In this document: positions 23,041-35,995 of the stretch, piece after piece
How positions within the stretch are numbered: the first letter of the stretch is position 1
How the letters are laid out: each line of letters begins with the position of its first letter
NCBI GenBank assembly: GCA_021234155.1
Contig: JAJEKV010000025.1
Location: 18,965,558 to 19,029,557, forward strand
Direction: 5' to 3'
Length of the DNA: 64,000 bases
From: Isoetes taiwanensis
Taxonomy: Eukaryota > Streptophyta > Lycopodiopsida > Isoetales > Isoetaceae
The notes under the pieces: model-generated
The model's database searches: none
Told to the model about the DNA's origin: nothing
The model's input: the letters and a program-made list of their open reading frames with translations, nothing else
Program-made: the position numbers and the translations under genes

Positions 23041-23110
23041 TTGTGAAGTTGAATTTAACACTTGTTAGTTGATCATGATCAACTAACAAGTGTTAAATTC
23101 AACTTCACAA
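23041..23110. repeat. Perfect 70-bp palindrome
   Basis: The left arm 23041-23075 (starts TTGTGAAGTTGAATTT) is the exact reverse complement of the right arm 23076-23110, with no spacer; the centre is TTGATCATGATCAA. The centre recurs partly at 23223-23241 and smaller palindromic pairs (CATATGTTA/TAACATATG) follow. Such a repeat can extrude as a cruciform or be transcribed as a hairpin. Confidence 0.97.
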
Positions 23111-23819
23111 TTAACTAGGGATGTGTTAATAACGCATATGTTAATCTTAAAAACTAACATATGATTATTAACTTTTAATTATGAAGATTATTATTGTGAA
23201 GCAATAAGGCGGGATTAAATTATGTTAGTTGATCATGATCATAAGAACTTTAACACATATGATCATAAGACTTCAAGCAATATTCAACTAGTTAAGCTTT
23301 TAACTAGAATAGCTATTATCATAGACTAGACCATTGAATAAAAACATTATTCAACTATAACGGGGCACTGTAGCAAGCAATGGTTTAGACTCAACGGGGC
23401 ACTATTCATTCGAACTAGTTGACTCAAAGGTTTTTCATTCGAACTCCAACCTTGCTCCTTGTATTTGATCGGATCCAGCACCAGAAGATGCCGGATCATA
23501 CTCTGATCACCAGATATGAATTCAAGGCCGTCGGTCTAGCAGAACCGACCGGATTTACAGTTGAGCTGGCTCGACATATTCGAGGCCAGCTTACGAGATC
23601 AACTTAGGCCTTATAAGGTTTAATATCAATTCGGCCCCTTTAGCTAGTTCAACCATTGCAAATATTTAATCTTATGCTTTCACTAGGTCTTTTAGCAGGA
23701 TTAACCATTTGACCTTGCTTCTATCATGACATGAATCACAACAACTTGCTCCACCGATTCACTCTTCCATTCTTTCTTCCCATCGAGATCATATGGCAGG
23801 GATAGACTGGTCATCCCAA

Positions 23820-23905
23820 TTTCTTAAACAGAAACTTACAAATGTGCTTTACAAACAGAAACTTACAAGTGTGCTTTAAACAGAAACAGACAAATGTGGT
23901 TTGAG
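23820..23905. repeat. Three degenerate copies of a motif of about 27 bp
   Basis: AACAGAAACTTACAAATGTGCTTT is followed by two close variants within 23827-23902, inside the hAT element. Confidence 0.7.
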
Positions 23906-24103
23906 ATATTCCAAGGAGAGGTGTTCACAAATAAAGAGTGTACTTGTAAGAGTAACTTACTGCAATTACCATTGCAGACCTTGGCTTCTGAAACCTGAAC
24001 GAACAAATCAATGTACAACTTTTATCTTCTGCATTCTAAACCAGACCAGCAATACATGAACTGGAATACATGAATTATATTACCAAGTCTATAGAGAACT
24101 TAC

Positions 24104-27100
24104 TTATATGCCATTGACCTGCCAGAACCTAATATCTAATTGATTCGTGCTTATAACATGTGCTTGTTCTTCCACGGAATTTGGTTCATGCACACTACTA
24201 ACACTCCGCCTGTCAGTAGCTTGCTTCCATCGTTTGAACGCCAAGTCATATGGAAATGATTGCAATGAATGCTCACACTTGTACAGTCTCATGATAGCAT
24301 CAAGATTAATATCCAATCTATTTCGCAGTTTATTTTTTATAAATGTCAGTGAACTAAATGTTCTTTCATCTTCAACGCTTCCTAGAACCATTGTCAAACA
24401 AAGCTCTGCTAGCTTGAAATACTCACTCAGTGCATCTCTCAAGTAATCATTCAGGGCCAGCTTATTCCACAACCTTATTACAGCACCCTGTTCTAGTGGC
24501 TTATGCAATTGCTGAAATTGCGCATACATAGTCATTCCAAACAGCCCAGACTACATTTGCAATGCATCTGAATCTAGTAAACCATTTATTTCCTACAAAA
24601 ATGGCCAATAAGAACCTTCAAGCAAGCTGAAAACTTCTTTAGAATAGAACTTTCTCCATGTGCATTATTCCAAAAATTTGGAAATATGACTGCCATAGAA
24701 TCAATAATTTCATCGCGAGGGAATCGTGAACGTATTTCAGCAGCAAGACTATCTGCCACATCCTTCATATTCTCTTTTACGGATTGAATAAGAATGGAAA
24801 ACTCATTATCTCGTTACCTCCTCTTCCATAAATGGTTATTTCGTCCAGACTTCATGAAACAATGCAAAGGTAAAAATTGATCCTTGGCATGCATACATAG
24901 GCGACCATCTTTATCATATGCCAAAAAACTCTTCTCACTTTCTAAAGATACAAGATCCTGCCACTTATAGAATGTTTTGTCTTCCTCAAAACAATTTGGA
25001 AATGTATACAACTTCTCTAACCTTGTGCACGCCACTTTCCTGGCAATAGTATACTCAGATATAAATATTGTACGGTCTTGTGCCTGTTGCATCAGAAACA
25101 CAAGCTCCCTAAGTAAAGGTAGAAGAGCATATAATGTTAGCATCGTTTCGACATCTGAAAGCAACGCGACCAATTCAATTGCCTTGTCCTCATCCTCTAA
25201 ATCAGCGCATGCCCCTGCAATAGAAATGTACTCTTCACACAATCTACGTACCGGTAATGCAATTGAAATCCAACGTGTGTCTACATCTTTTAACATTTTT
25301 CGCCCCTCTGTCAAACCTATAGCAAACTGTTGAAAATGTGCAAGCCTTTGTGGGCTGCGGCAGTAAAACTGATTCACTGTCTTTATCAGATATTTTACCT
25401 TCTGCACACATCTGAATTCATTGACAATCTTGAAGGCCAGATTTGTCCTATGTGCCATGCAATGGCAAATATGGTGCAAAGCTCGTCTGAACTCTGACTC
25501 CTAGTCCAGTTCTGCAACCAGCCATGACTGATGCGCCATCTGCACCGAAGCATACTAGTTTTTGTGCACGATCATGTAGGCTCAACCCTGCATCAGCCAA
25601 TTATTCATCTACCATGGCATACAAACTTTCAGCACTAGAATCCCCGTTCAATTTTTTTATGCTCAGGAAGTAGGACTTTCTAGAAAATTGATGTACATTG
25701 TACATATGCATGCACAACCATGAAGAGCTATCCTTCTTTGTGACTTCATCTAATGATATGGATAAGAATCTGGAACCTACAAGATAACAAATAACATGAA
25801 CAATAATATGAAATATAAAGGCAAGGATGCACATATTCATGCATAATGATCCTAGCATATTGGCAGGTCTGTAACATTCTAGACCTGCCCCTAACAAGAA
25901 CGTGCAAGTTCATAAAAATTTCAGGAAAGCATTTACATGTAGAGGTTTAAACTTCAGTCTTGTTTTAGATAAACTGATTGTACTGTTGCAGCATAAGGGG
26001 AAGACGCTTACAGCTTATATATTATGGGAAGATGCTTCAACTGGCCAAAGGATTTTGAGCTTCAACCTTACCAACTAAAATGCTCTCTTTGTATAGTAGC
26101 ATGCAAGGTGCAGAGAAGAGAAAACAACTGGCTACATAAAAATCAAAGGCTACATAAAAATAACTTTAAAAAGTAGGGAGAAGAGACCCTGATATAAATG
26201 GAAAGTGCTTTAATTGAATTCAAATTTGTACCTTGAATTAAATCTCGTAACTCAGCCTTAGCAATTTCTGCCATGTGACCTGCAAATTCCCAGCCCGCAC
26301 TCTCTGACCAATGTGATGCTGGAATATTAGGCAGCCCGTGAGCACGAAGTAAGGACTCATGCTCCGGATAATCTCTCATTGGACGCCCACGTTGCAATAA
26401 ATGCAAAATTGTTTTCATTTGAGTGCACTTTGCCTTGTAATCCAAAAGTTCCTGTTTCTGAAATAAAGAATGGAAGATGGTTTCTTTCCGTGCCTTTTCT
26501 GATGCCAATGCTTGGTATTTTTCATATTGCTGAGCATTTCTAGCATGGTAATTCTTCTCTGGACCTTCCCATCCAACAAAGACATACTTTGTAACCCCGT
26601 TTTCATTAAGTTTTGCTTTCTGTTTCCCACGTGCCTATCAATATTATTTTTTTTGCATTGTAGAGGCTTGTGGAACTTGTTTTTCCATGAACAAATATTA
26701 CACTTAACCATAGTGCGGCTTCCCACTTGAATTGGTTCGATGAAAGGATACTCTGCCAACCAATCTTTTTTGAAACTCCTATTGGTATCCCACTTACCAG
26801 ATTTTCTATCCTTGTATGGTACACGAGACCTCTTTCTAACCAGTCTTCCAGAACTGGATTCACTGTGCCCAATGTGTTCAAGGCCCAAATCAGAATACTC
26901 CAAATCAATTTCATTGTCATCATCTAGTTCTTGAATATCTGGCTCATCCTCTATTGTCTCATCCAACTCTGTCTCGGATTCTTCTAAAGGAGACATCTTA
27001 TAGTCCTCATCTTCAGTGGAGTTATAACTGCCATCACTGGATAATACAAGAGAAAGTTTTTTGCTCGATGGACCAGCACCATGCATAAAGTCATTGATAC

Positions 27101-27122
27101 TCTTTTGAGATTTCTTTTCCAT
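24104..27122 (-). CDS. hAT-family transposase (BED-type zinc finger, near complete, some disablements)
   Basis: Cut-and-paste transposase of the hAT element. N-terminal exon from Met at 27122: acidic region, then WLAEYPFIEPIQ, CNICSWKNKFH and NNIDRHVG, a BED/TTF-like zinc finger for binding transposon ends. A frameshift near 26450-26500 leads into SLLRAHGLPNIPASHWSE and AELRDLIQ (ends at a GTACAA donor, 26233). A 455-bp intron ends in TTGTAG at 25779; the next exon reads SRFLSISLDEVTKKDSSSW (first catalytic Asp region), then a stop, then VCFGADGASVMAG (second Asp). 25479-24814: HICHCMAHRTNLAFK and VDTRWIS. 24535-24104: hAT C-terminal dimerisation region (CLTMVLGSVEDERTFSSL, NKLRNRLDINLDAIMRL). 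Two or more stops or shifts make this copy likely inactive, though it may splice differently. Confidence 0.85.
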
Positions 27123-27782
27123 GATTGAACTTAGCTCTCACCTGCAAACTTTTTTGCAAAAACAAACATAGTTAATAGCAAGAGTAAGTTGTTTTCTCGT
27201 ATATTAGAAGTTGTATTATCTCTTACCTTGAAATTGTATTATCTATGAACTTCACTTGCAGCACCACTTACAGAAATGAGAGAATCCGATGGTAGGGAGA
27301 ATCCAATGCCGGAGTTCTACGAAAAAATTGCCCAAACATTCGATTTTCCAATCGATTTTGCAAAAGAGCGGGATCCTTTAGTTCGTGAAGCGGGATTTTT
27401 TAGTTAGGTGAATAAATTTAGGAATAGGATTTTTATTAATATTGGCCCCCCATAAGTGGCGAATTTATGAGGGGGCCACTTAATGATTTGGGATATGGCG
27501 AAATTAAGACCTTATGGGATTTGGCCAACTGGCCTAAATGGCCATTCCATCAGCATATCCAGATCTCACATGGGACTAAATTGGCCCCAAAGCCGATACC
27601 ACGCCAATTAGCAAACATCGAATTGGCCATTCTAATGTCGTAATAGGCAATGAAGTGCCACGAAATGGCGAATCTGCATGTAGTACATAGGTAAGGCATC
27701 CTACTCAAGTCGGCCGCCACATTTTGCCAGAACAGGTAATGTGGGGCCAAATGGCCCGCCGGGGCCACTAAAATTTTCGCTG

Positions 27783-28000
27783 ATTACCCCCAAAGTTTCA
27801 CCCCCACCAAATTGGTCTAAGTCAACATTCAAAATTCACCCAATTGCAAAAACAACTCTAATATTAATGGCCACAACAACTATCTAAGAAAGGTATCTAA
27901 CAAAGTTTCACCTCCACTAAATTAGTCCAAGTCAACATTCAAAATTCACCCAAATGCAAAAACAACTCTAATATTAATGGCCACAACAATTTAAGATGAT
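27783..28000. repeat. Tandem duplication of about 110 bp at the right hAT flank
   Basis: The unit starting CAAAGTTTCACC and ending ATTAATGGCCACAACAA occurs at about 27791-27878 and again at 27901-27990, with few differences. The right target-site copy of the hAT abuts the first unit. Confidence 0.88.
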
Positions 28001-28911
28001 TACAAATTGGAAGTAGAAAATTTTAAGAGCTACAAATTGTTAGAAAAGCCAAAATGATTACAGATGACTATTTCATTTGCATTCTATAACTGAATTTCAT
28101 ATTTTGCCCTTTCTTTTTGCATTTTCTTTCAGTTGATTTTGATTAGGGAGGGCCCCTAGTCTATATTCAATTAATATATAAACTGACTATCTAACAATGT
28201 CTGTAGGTATATCTCCATTCAACTATCTTTGCAAGTATGTTTGTATTTAACTATCTCCATTTATGATGTGGAAATGGAGTTCTTAACAATCCACGATGAA
28301 AAAAGAAATATGATAAATGAGAATACTTCATCATTAGTGAAAATAATGAACCATGTGTCAACAAACGTGCTATGAGTTGGATAAAAACCAACATTGTCGA
28401 GTAGTTGTTTGACTCAAAATACTTTGGTTTTGGCTGACACTAATACAGAAGTTCATAAGTCCACCCCTGTAAATGAGTAGGAAAAGAGAAATGTATGGCG
28501 GCAATTTCTTGTATAAATTAAAAATTTGTACCCCACATTGATAAGATGTTTGGTAGGCGTTCCTCCAATAAAATGTGCAGATCAGTTACAAGATATATTT
28601 TATCTTTGGAGCCTTCCGTTTTAAGGGCCCGCCCGACCGAAATGCAAAAAGTGGACCAAAATAATTAATCTGTGTAAGATATTTAGCCACAATGCTTGAA
28701 AATTTCCAAACTCGGAATCAGAATCAGGTGCTTGCTTCGTCAACATGGCGTGTCTACTAGACCACATGCAGCTCCTTCCTTTTCTTCTTCTTCTGCATAT
28801 TCTACTTCGTTGCCGACACCTTCAATCATTGCACAACCGATTCCAACGCATCATGTTTTTGTTCGTGTTCTTTCCTGCAATTCTATGACCTTACTTTTGC
28901 AATGATCCACA
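28001..28911. other. Upstream region of the ABCG gene
   Basis: No coding sequence recognised. It must contain the ABCG promoter. A small frame at 28696-28905 is serine-rich and ends just before the ABCG start codon; I treat it as 5' leader sequence. Confidence 0.45.
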
Positions 28912-31900
28912 ATGGCGGAGCTAGAATTCTCCATAGCAGGGTTCCTATTATATCTGCTGGCCTCGCATTTCGTACCTAGCTATGGACAATCTCTATCTAA
29001 TGTTTCAGCTGTTAATTCTTCAGGTGTACCCAGTGTTTCATCTGTATCCAATATTCCACAGGAGACCTTGAACAACATAACTGATGCCTTGGTTGCTAAG
29101 TTGGAAAGTAAATTCGGCTTTTGTATTCTGGACGCGTAAGTTTCTAGTTCTATATTTTATTTTTTTGTTTTGAGACTTGAAACCTGTTGATCATGTAAAG
29201 CTAGTGGGGCATTGTTAGGCGGACATTGCTAGCTATGCAGATTAAAAACCCGTGATTTTCTCAAACCAAATGCCTTGTGAGTATAAACAACAAAAATTGC
29301 GAAACTAAGAAGTAGAAACCTAATTCCTTAGTTAGTATCTAAGTAGAAGAGAAAAATTTCTTGGATCTAAAAGCTAGTGCATTGAACTGCATAATCGGAA
29401 AGTAATACAAATAAAAGTGTGCAGCAGCCAAGCAGCCTCTATGATATGGTTTTGCTTGCCCCCCATATCTAAGTTAAACTCTCGTATTTGTTTCTATATA
29501 CAATAGTCTTTCAAAGAGGACTTGCTGTAAAAGCATTAACTTTCTTGAAACATCATGATGCAGCAATGCAGAAAAGAACCTACTATTTGACATATCCATC
29601 GAGACATCATTGCTCAACAAATGTTTTCAAGGTATATACTTCATCTCTCTCTCAATTATGAGTTCTGTCCCTGTTTGTTCTTTATGCGGGATGACATCCA
29701 TAGTTGCTGGTGCTTTCTACTATTTGTATCTCCAGCCCAGTTAGCATATTTTTATGTCCAATACATTAAAGAAGACAATTTACTGTGCATTGATTGTCAC
29801 ATTGTTTTACTTGAATTTGAGCACACCAGCCCGTTTTTATGTCAAACTTGTCTCTTGGTGTCAGGTTGGTTTCCGTGGCATGCCTTTTTCTTAGCCTCTG
29901 GTTACACTTTTCGAATTGTTAATTCCTTATTTTATACATTTCTTACATTTTGGCAATATATTTTAAAGTTATAGGCAAAAGTATGTTTGTCCTAGAAGGA
30001 TAGAACAAAAGAAAGAAAGCTCTATTAGTATTCCGTTAAGACCGTATGGACCATGTACACAGTGCTTTCAGCCCTTCGAAGAGCATGATAGCTCAATCTC
30101 AACACATGGATCAACTAAAAAATGTGTTGTAATCTTTAGGAGAGAACCAGAGGGTATATGAGACCAGCACAATGCTCTTTATCAGTAGGAAAGCACTTCT
30201 GATTTTAAGGTGCTAGCCAAATCTAGCAGTTGAAAATTGCAGAGAAAGAGTCAAAGAAACAACGTACAGCAGAGGCAAAACATACTCATAGCTAGATCAC
30301 AACTCAGAACATTTGAAACTGGACCTACAGCGATTTTAGTATATTCAAGTTTGTTTCAATGTCACAGGCATACCTCCAAAAAACTTGCAATGCAGCTATT
30401 GGCGGTTTGATTCCGAAAAGGCAAATGCTGCAATTTATTAGAACTTTACTTACAGCGAAGGTATGTTGCCAATATGCAGATATCACTTAATGAGATTGTG
30501 CTGTCAAACTACGGTATGACAAATTTTATGTCCTGAAGGTTTTCTGGCACTGCAATTCATTACTTCTTATATTGCAATCAGGGTGCAGTTGCATGTACGC
30601 CAAAGCTCTTACAAGGATCTTACGCTTCTTGCAATCCTTGTGGAGCATGTCTATTGGGTTTAAGCTAAGGACGGGTTACTTAATATTGTCTTTCCAAATA
30701 ACATGCTATTCACTTTGGACTGTCTTCCCGTTCTTTGGAGATTGGAATTGGCCATGAAAAGCATAGTGGTTGTGTGAGCAGCAAAAAGTGATATGGATGA
30801 TGTCGAAGCTAAGGAGCATCTTATATGCCCGCGTCCATCTATAAGGCTCCCATGTTGGATTTTACTCTGTTGTATAAAGCATGATTTAATCTGGATATTA
30901 ATTTATGCTCAGTGTCTATCTCTCCATTCTTCTCACTTGGCAACTAAAAGTTTACGACTTCAATTAGGTTACATTTGACGGTATTGTGTGTTGGGTTTCT
31001 GACCATATAGCCCTGATGGGAGAATAAGTCTATTCTTGGTTTCCTTCAGAACAAGAGCTTTCAAGAGTTTGCACACCTACAGAGATCTTAATATACGTCA
31101 AGTATCTCACCAACAATACGGGCATACCTCCAAACAAGAATTGCAATGCAAGCAGCTATTGGCCACGAGGATGCGAACCTGGCTGGGCAAATGCTGCAAA
31201 TAGTGAAAACATTTCTTACAGCCAAGATGTATCTGGAAAAATTTCTGATATTCCTCAGCGAGACCGTTCACCAAAACCATGCTGTGATGGTTTTTTCTGC
31301 CCCGAAGGCCTCTCATGCATGATTCGTAAGTTGCTTCATGACAGACTGCTTACACTGCAATTCCATATGCTATAGTTGCATGCAAGCTGAAGCTTTCTAT
31401 ACGTGTTTGTTAATTTTTTGAAGCATGCCCATTGGGTTCCTATTGCCATGCCTCAGAGCTGAATAAATCAACCGGGAGATGTGAACCGTAAGTTATTTTC
31501 AAGGGTTCTTAATATTGAGGATTACTGCTATTAATGGTGATCTTTGTGTGGTTTCGTAGGTATAAATATCAGTTAACAGCAAATGTCACAGGTCTGACAT
31601 GTGGAGGTGCTGACAAGTGGGCAGATATCGTGTCTACTCCTCATATATTTTGTAACAAAGGGTTCTACTGTCCAACTCCAGTGAAGTCAATTTCATGCAA
31701 AACAGGGTACTTATTTTTCACAGCTACAATAGTGACTTCCAAACTTTTATGCAAAGATATAGATCCAGCTTAATTTCATTGTCATGTGCTTATTTAGGCA
31801 TTATTGCCGTGAAGGATCTACAGTTCAATCAAGTATGCTTTTTTCAGGCTGCTTCTCTTCCTTTTAATGTCGGATGGCTTCTAATTTAATGGCTAATTTT

Positions 31901-34900
31901 GGAACAACAGAATGCAGGGGCTTTACCTCATGTCCATCACAGGCAGAAAGGCAGGATCTCAAGCTCTATGGCATTTTGTTTATTGTATGTATGCAGACAA
32001 ATTGTTTTTCTCATATGCGAGCATATCTGTTTCTGAGACTTGTGTGTCTGGCAGGCTGCATTATTTACAGCTATGTTTCTCATGTATGTGTTCTCTGGTA
32101 TTGTCTCAAAAATTCAAGAAAGGCATATGTTCAAAATTCGCAAGAATGCAGCTCTGCAGGCAAAGGAGCATGTTGCTGCCTTTGGTGCCTGGCAGAAGGC
32201 CAAGGAAGCTCAAAAATTTGCAAAAACTATTTCCAGGAGGATCTTGTCACGTAGAAGGACAAAGTCTGAGGAAGAACTTAAGATTCTTGTCAAGGACGAT
32301 TCCCTCAGACTAAACCCATCATTGGATCTGGCACCATGTCAAGAAAACATTGAGTCCTCAGTAAGGGATGAGGATTTATATCCAGTTCATTATTCTCATT
32401 CTGCAAGTAATTCTGTTAGTGCGAGTCATTTAGCTCCCACAAAGAGTCAGATCTTCAATTATGCATATAGGGAGATTGAGAAAGAAAGAAGCACACGCTC
32501 GCAACCCAGCTGTTCATCAGGAACATTAACTGGCCGTATGCGGCCTTGCTTGGAACTTGCCTTTATCGATCTTAGCCTGAAACTTAAAAAAAATGGGAAA
32601 AGGTTACTAAGCAATGTCACTGGGAAACTTTCCTCTGGACGCATTGCAGCTATAATGGGCCCATCAGGTGCAGGAAAAACCACCTTTTTAAATGCAGTAG
32701 CAGGCAAGGCATTTCAATGCAAGTCTTCTGGTCATATTTACATCAATGAGAAGCGTGGATCGATTCAGGCATACAGGAAAAACATCGGATTTGTGCCACA
32801 AGATGATGTCCTTCATGGAAATCTTACCGTTGAAGAGAATATTTGGTTCAGCGCGAGATACAGGTCTTCCCCCAGCACTATTCCTTTTTGGTATACACGA
32901 GTTCTTTAGTAAATGTGTGATTCTTAATATTTAGAAGTAAAACGTGCCTGGAATGAAATTATTCTGGTTACCATTGCAGCAGGGCTTGGCCCTGCTGGCT
33001 AATTTCAACTACTCTTTTTTTAATTCCTATTCAAATGGCCACCAATATGCTTGGGCATATTTAAAATTTGAACTTATTCATACTATTACCTTTCGACATA
33101 TTTGAACTAAATTATTAATTACTGTGGGTGAAAGCCTAGCCTCAATTGCCTTGCCACCACATGCAAAGCTATATCAAGATTTTTATACTCAATGTTTATA
33201 ACCTCGTTACTTATAAATGGATTTTCAAGCAGCCAAGCACCTCATCTCATAGTGGTTAGAAGAAATAATTTGCAAAATGATGGTGTATTGTAGGCTGCCC
33301 ACGGACATGGACAAATCCGAAAAGGTGCTTATTGTTGAGCGCATTATTGCAATATTGGGCCTGGATCAAGTACGAAACATGTATGTTGGAACAGTTGAAA
33401 GGCGTGGAATATCAGGTGGACAGAGAAAAAGAGTAAATGTAGCATTGGAGTTGGCAATGGAGCCTTCTCTGTTGATATTGGATGAACCTACCACCGGCTT
33501 GGATAGTACATCTTCTCAGTTAGTGCTTCAAGCCTTGCGGCGTGAAGCCTCTGCAGGGGCTAACGTTATTTTGGTTCTTCATCAGCCCAGGTATAAATTT
33601 CAATAACGTTTCGTTATATGCTGGACATTTTCAATAACGTTTGTTTATGATGTAAAATATGTTTAATTGATGTTGCTTTGTTGGGTTTTAGAAGTTGATA
33701 TGCCAAGAATAATATACTCCTATATGTAAACCACTGGATTTAAGTGCAGATGCTTGCCAGCTAATCTTATTCATTGTTTGAGAGTATATTCAGTTCCTTG
33801 CGAGAGTCTATGAATTTTTTGTCAAAGCTGCTAGATCTAGGTCAAAACTACAAAACAACAAAAGAAACCAAAAAAGGGCAAAACCAGAATTAATCTTGCA
33901 ATATGTTGATAAAGGAGCTGTGAGGCACGTTTATGGATGGAAGTTATGTTCTTGTTTGTTGTATTATATAAGATATACTGATCTTAATTACGTTACTGCA
34001 GCTACACGTTGTTCAAGATGTTTGACGATTTAATGCTGCTAGGCAAGGGAGGGTACACTGTGTATCTTGGACCTGTGAATGAAGTGGAACGTTACTTTGA
34101 GAATTTAGGTTTTATTGTTCCAGAATTTATAAACCCACCTGATTATTTCATGGACATATTGGAGGGCGTTGTTGGTCATTATGACCCTAAAGTTCTTCCT
34201 GTCTACTGGATGCAATATAAAGGATATAAAGTGCCAAAAGAGATGGAAGCCATGGCCATGGAATATCCATTTAGCCAAGAAGAACCTCATCTAGACCGCA
34301 GGATGGAGAAATCTAAGACCTTTACTCAAGAAGCATGGGAAGAGGTTAAAGGTCCTTTTGTAATTTGGTGGGAAGCATTTCAAAGCACAATAAGCACTGG
34401 GGATGAGACAGGCCGTAAAACCCCTACTTTTTTTCGGCAGTTTTTAATCATATTTAAAAGGTTAGTGAAATATTGTGGTAGTTTTAATTGTTGCACACTA
34501 TTATAGCCATACGAATGATCTCTGGCATACATATTGTGTTTGGTGGCAAGGACCGCTCACATAATCACCATGATTAATGATTTCAAGTTTGTGCAGAGTA
34601 TCAAAACAGCGTTTTCGAGAGGCTAGGGTGATTTTACAAGACTATATGATTATCTGGTTAGTTGGAGCCGTCTTGGGCCTTCTGTCAGAGGGAAAAGACT
34701 CAAATCTATGGGCCAAAGGCTACACAAACAGCATAATTGCTTTACGTATGTCCACAATAATGAGTGTCGAATATGCTATAAATGCGCTACCGTAGGAGTG
34801 TTCTTAAGCTATAGTAGGAGTGTTCTTAATTAGTATTTGTTTTTTAATGTCATAGAAAAAGGTAATCCTTGAATGGTTCTTAAGAGGTTAGTAGATAAAT

Positions 34901-35995
34901 TTTGGCTATCCCATTCAATTGATAGTGGACGCATTGAGCAATGGAGACACAGTAATTAATCAACAGAATATGCATCTTCTGTATCAACAATGTGTGCTGA
35001 TATATAATGTGTGCAATAAATTTACATTGAAAGCCATGTTCTGCACTGACTAGTAATGTCACTTAATAGGAAGTTTCACATGTCCCTTTTTACCAGAAGT
35101 AGGCAAGAGTGCCAATGAATTTGCTAGCTTCTATGGTTATGAGTTTTGGTTTTATGCTGTAAGAACCTTAATTCTTATTGATGTTATTTTTCGTGTATTA
35201 TGCAGCTTTGTTGTGCATGATTGCAGCTCTGCGGACATTTTCTGCAGATAAGCTACAATTCTGGAGGGAAAGTGCATCAGGAATGAACAGAATTGCATAT
35301 TTTTTTGCTAAAGACATGATTGACCATTTCAACACTGTCGCTAAGCCTTTGGTTTATCTTTCAATGTTCTACTTTCTTAACGAACCAAGATCAACTTATT
35401 TGTCAAACCTCATTGTCACTTTAGCATTGGTGTACTGTGTTACTGGCATTGCTTACATATTTGCAATTACTTTGGAGCAGTCGACAGCTCAGTTGGTAGG
35501 TGCAAATTCAAAGTTTTTCAAAAATGTTTTCCAAATTAACAATGTCTATGAATTGATTCCATAGCGATTTTTGAATGGAGTTTGATAACATTTCCTTACT
35601 GAACAATGGGATATTTCATGTATGTCCTGCAGATGGCAGTCCTTTTCCCTGTGGCAGCAGCACTTATAGGGTCAAAAACTAATGCCAAGGGTAATTTGAA
35701 GTATTTGGTTGACCTTAGCTATGTTAAATGGGCACATCAAGCCTATGTGGTCATGAATGCAGAACGGTAAGACCATTTCTTGTGTTAAATTATTAAGGAC
35801 GTGTAGTGTTTGAATGATTCACTATGCAGATATTCTGGAGTATGGTTGATAAGTCGTTGTGGCCTGCTACTTCAACTGGGCTATGATATCCATCGCTTTA
35901 ACAGGTGCATCGGAATTCTCTTAGCATATGGGATTGCAGCACGCATTGTGGCATTGCTTTGCTTGTTTTTGGCCAACCGAAATAGACAGAAGTAG
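28912..35995 (+). CDS. ABCG-subfamily (WBC) ATP-binding cassette transporter, ABCG24/ABCG28-like
   Basis: Fourteen exons splice into a continuous 1063-residue frame: 28912-29135, 29564-29631, 31050-31325, 31424-31487, 31560-31706, 31798-31832, 31911-31984, 32055-32863, 33294-33590, 34002-34460, 34597-34745, 35206-35495, 35633-35766, 35830-35995. All junctions are GT-AG and in phase. Residues 1-25 are a signal peptide ([15 protein letters not shown]). Residues about 98-290 are cysteine-rich ([33 protein letters not shown]), followed by a membrane segment ([14 protein letters not shown]). The nucleotide-binding domain has Walker A GPSGAGKT (498-505), Q-loop VPQDD, signature ISGGQ (605-609), Walker B LLILDEP with D629/E630, and the switch His (VLHQPS). 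Residues about 820-1063 form the transmembrane domain. This architecture is the plant group with AtABCG24 and AtABCG28, about 1100 aa. It should export an unidentified substrate at the plasma membrane or an endomembrane, probably as a dimer. No disabling change seen. Confidence 0.93.
30368..30600 (+). pseudogene. Degenerate duplicate of ABCG exon 3 inside intron 2
   Basis: This stretch matches exon 3 and the start of its downstream intron (31121-31390): GIPPKN...YWRF and CPEGF echo GIPPNK...YWPR and CPEGL, and the intron pieces ACTGCAATTC and GTTGCATG also recur. It contains stops and an altered frame. The splice model skips it, and the real exon at 31050 joins exon 2 in phase. Confidence 0.78.
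32977..32997 (+). repeat. 9-bp stem hairpin in ABCG intron 8
   Basis: CAGCAGGGC-TTG-GCCCTGCTG is a perfect hairpin, followed by GCTAATTTCAACTACT. It may be the end of a small inserted element in the intron. Confidence 0.6.

Larger units (their letters stand above)
22330..27782 (-). mobile_element. hAT DNA transposon with terminal inverted repeats
   Basis: The left end AGGGAAAATTTTA (22330; CAGGG from 22329) matches the inverted right end, read as CAGCGAAAATTTTAGTGG from 27782. Flanking octamers ATTACCAC (22322-22329) and ATTACCCC (27783-27790) fit the 8-bp target duplication of hAT elements with one mismatch. Subterminal regions on both sides share short motifs such as AATTGGCCATT and GGCGA. 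The transposase is on the minus strand at 24104-27122. The 1.8 kb at the left holds no gene but does hold a large palindrome and short repeats. Confidence 0.8.
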
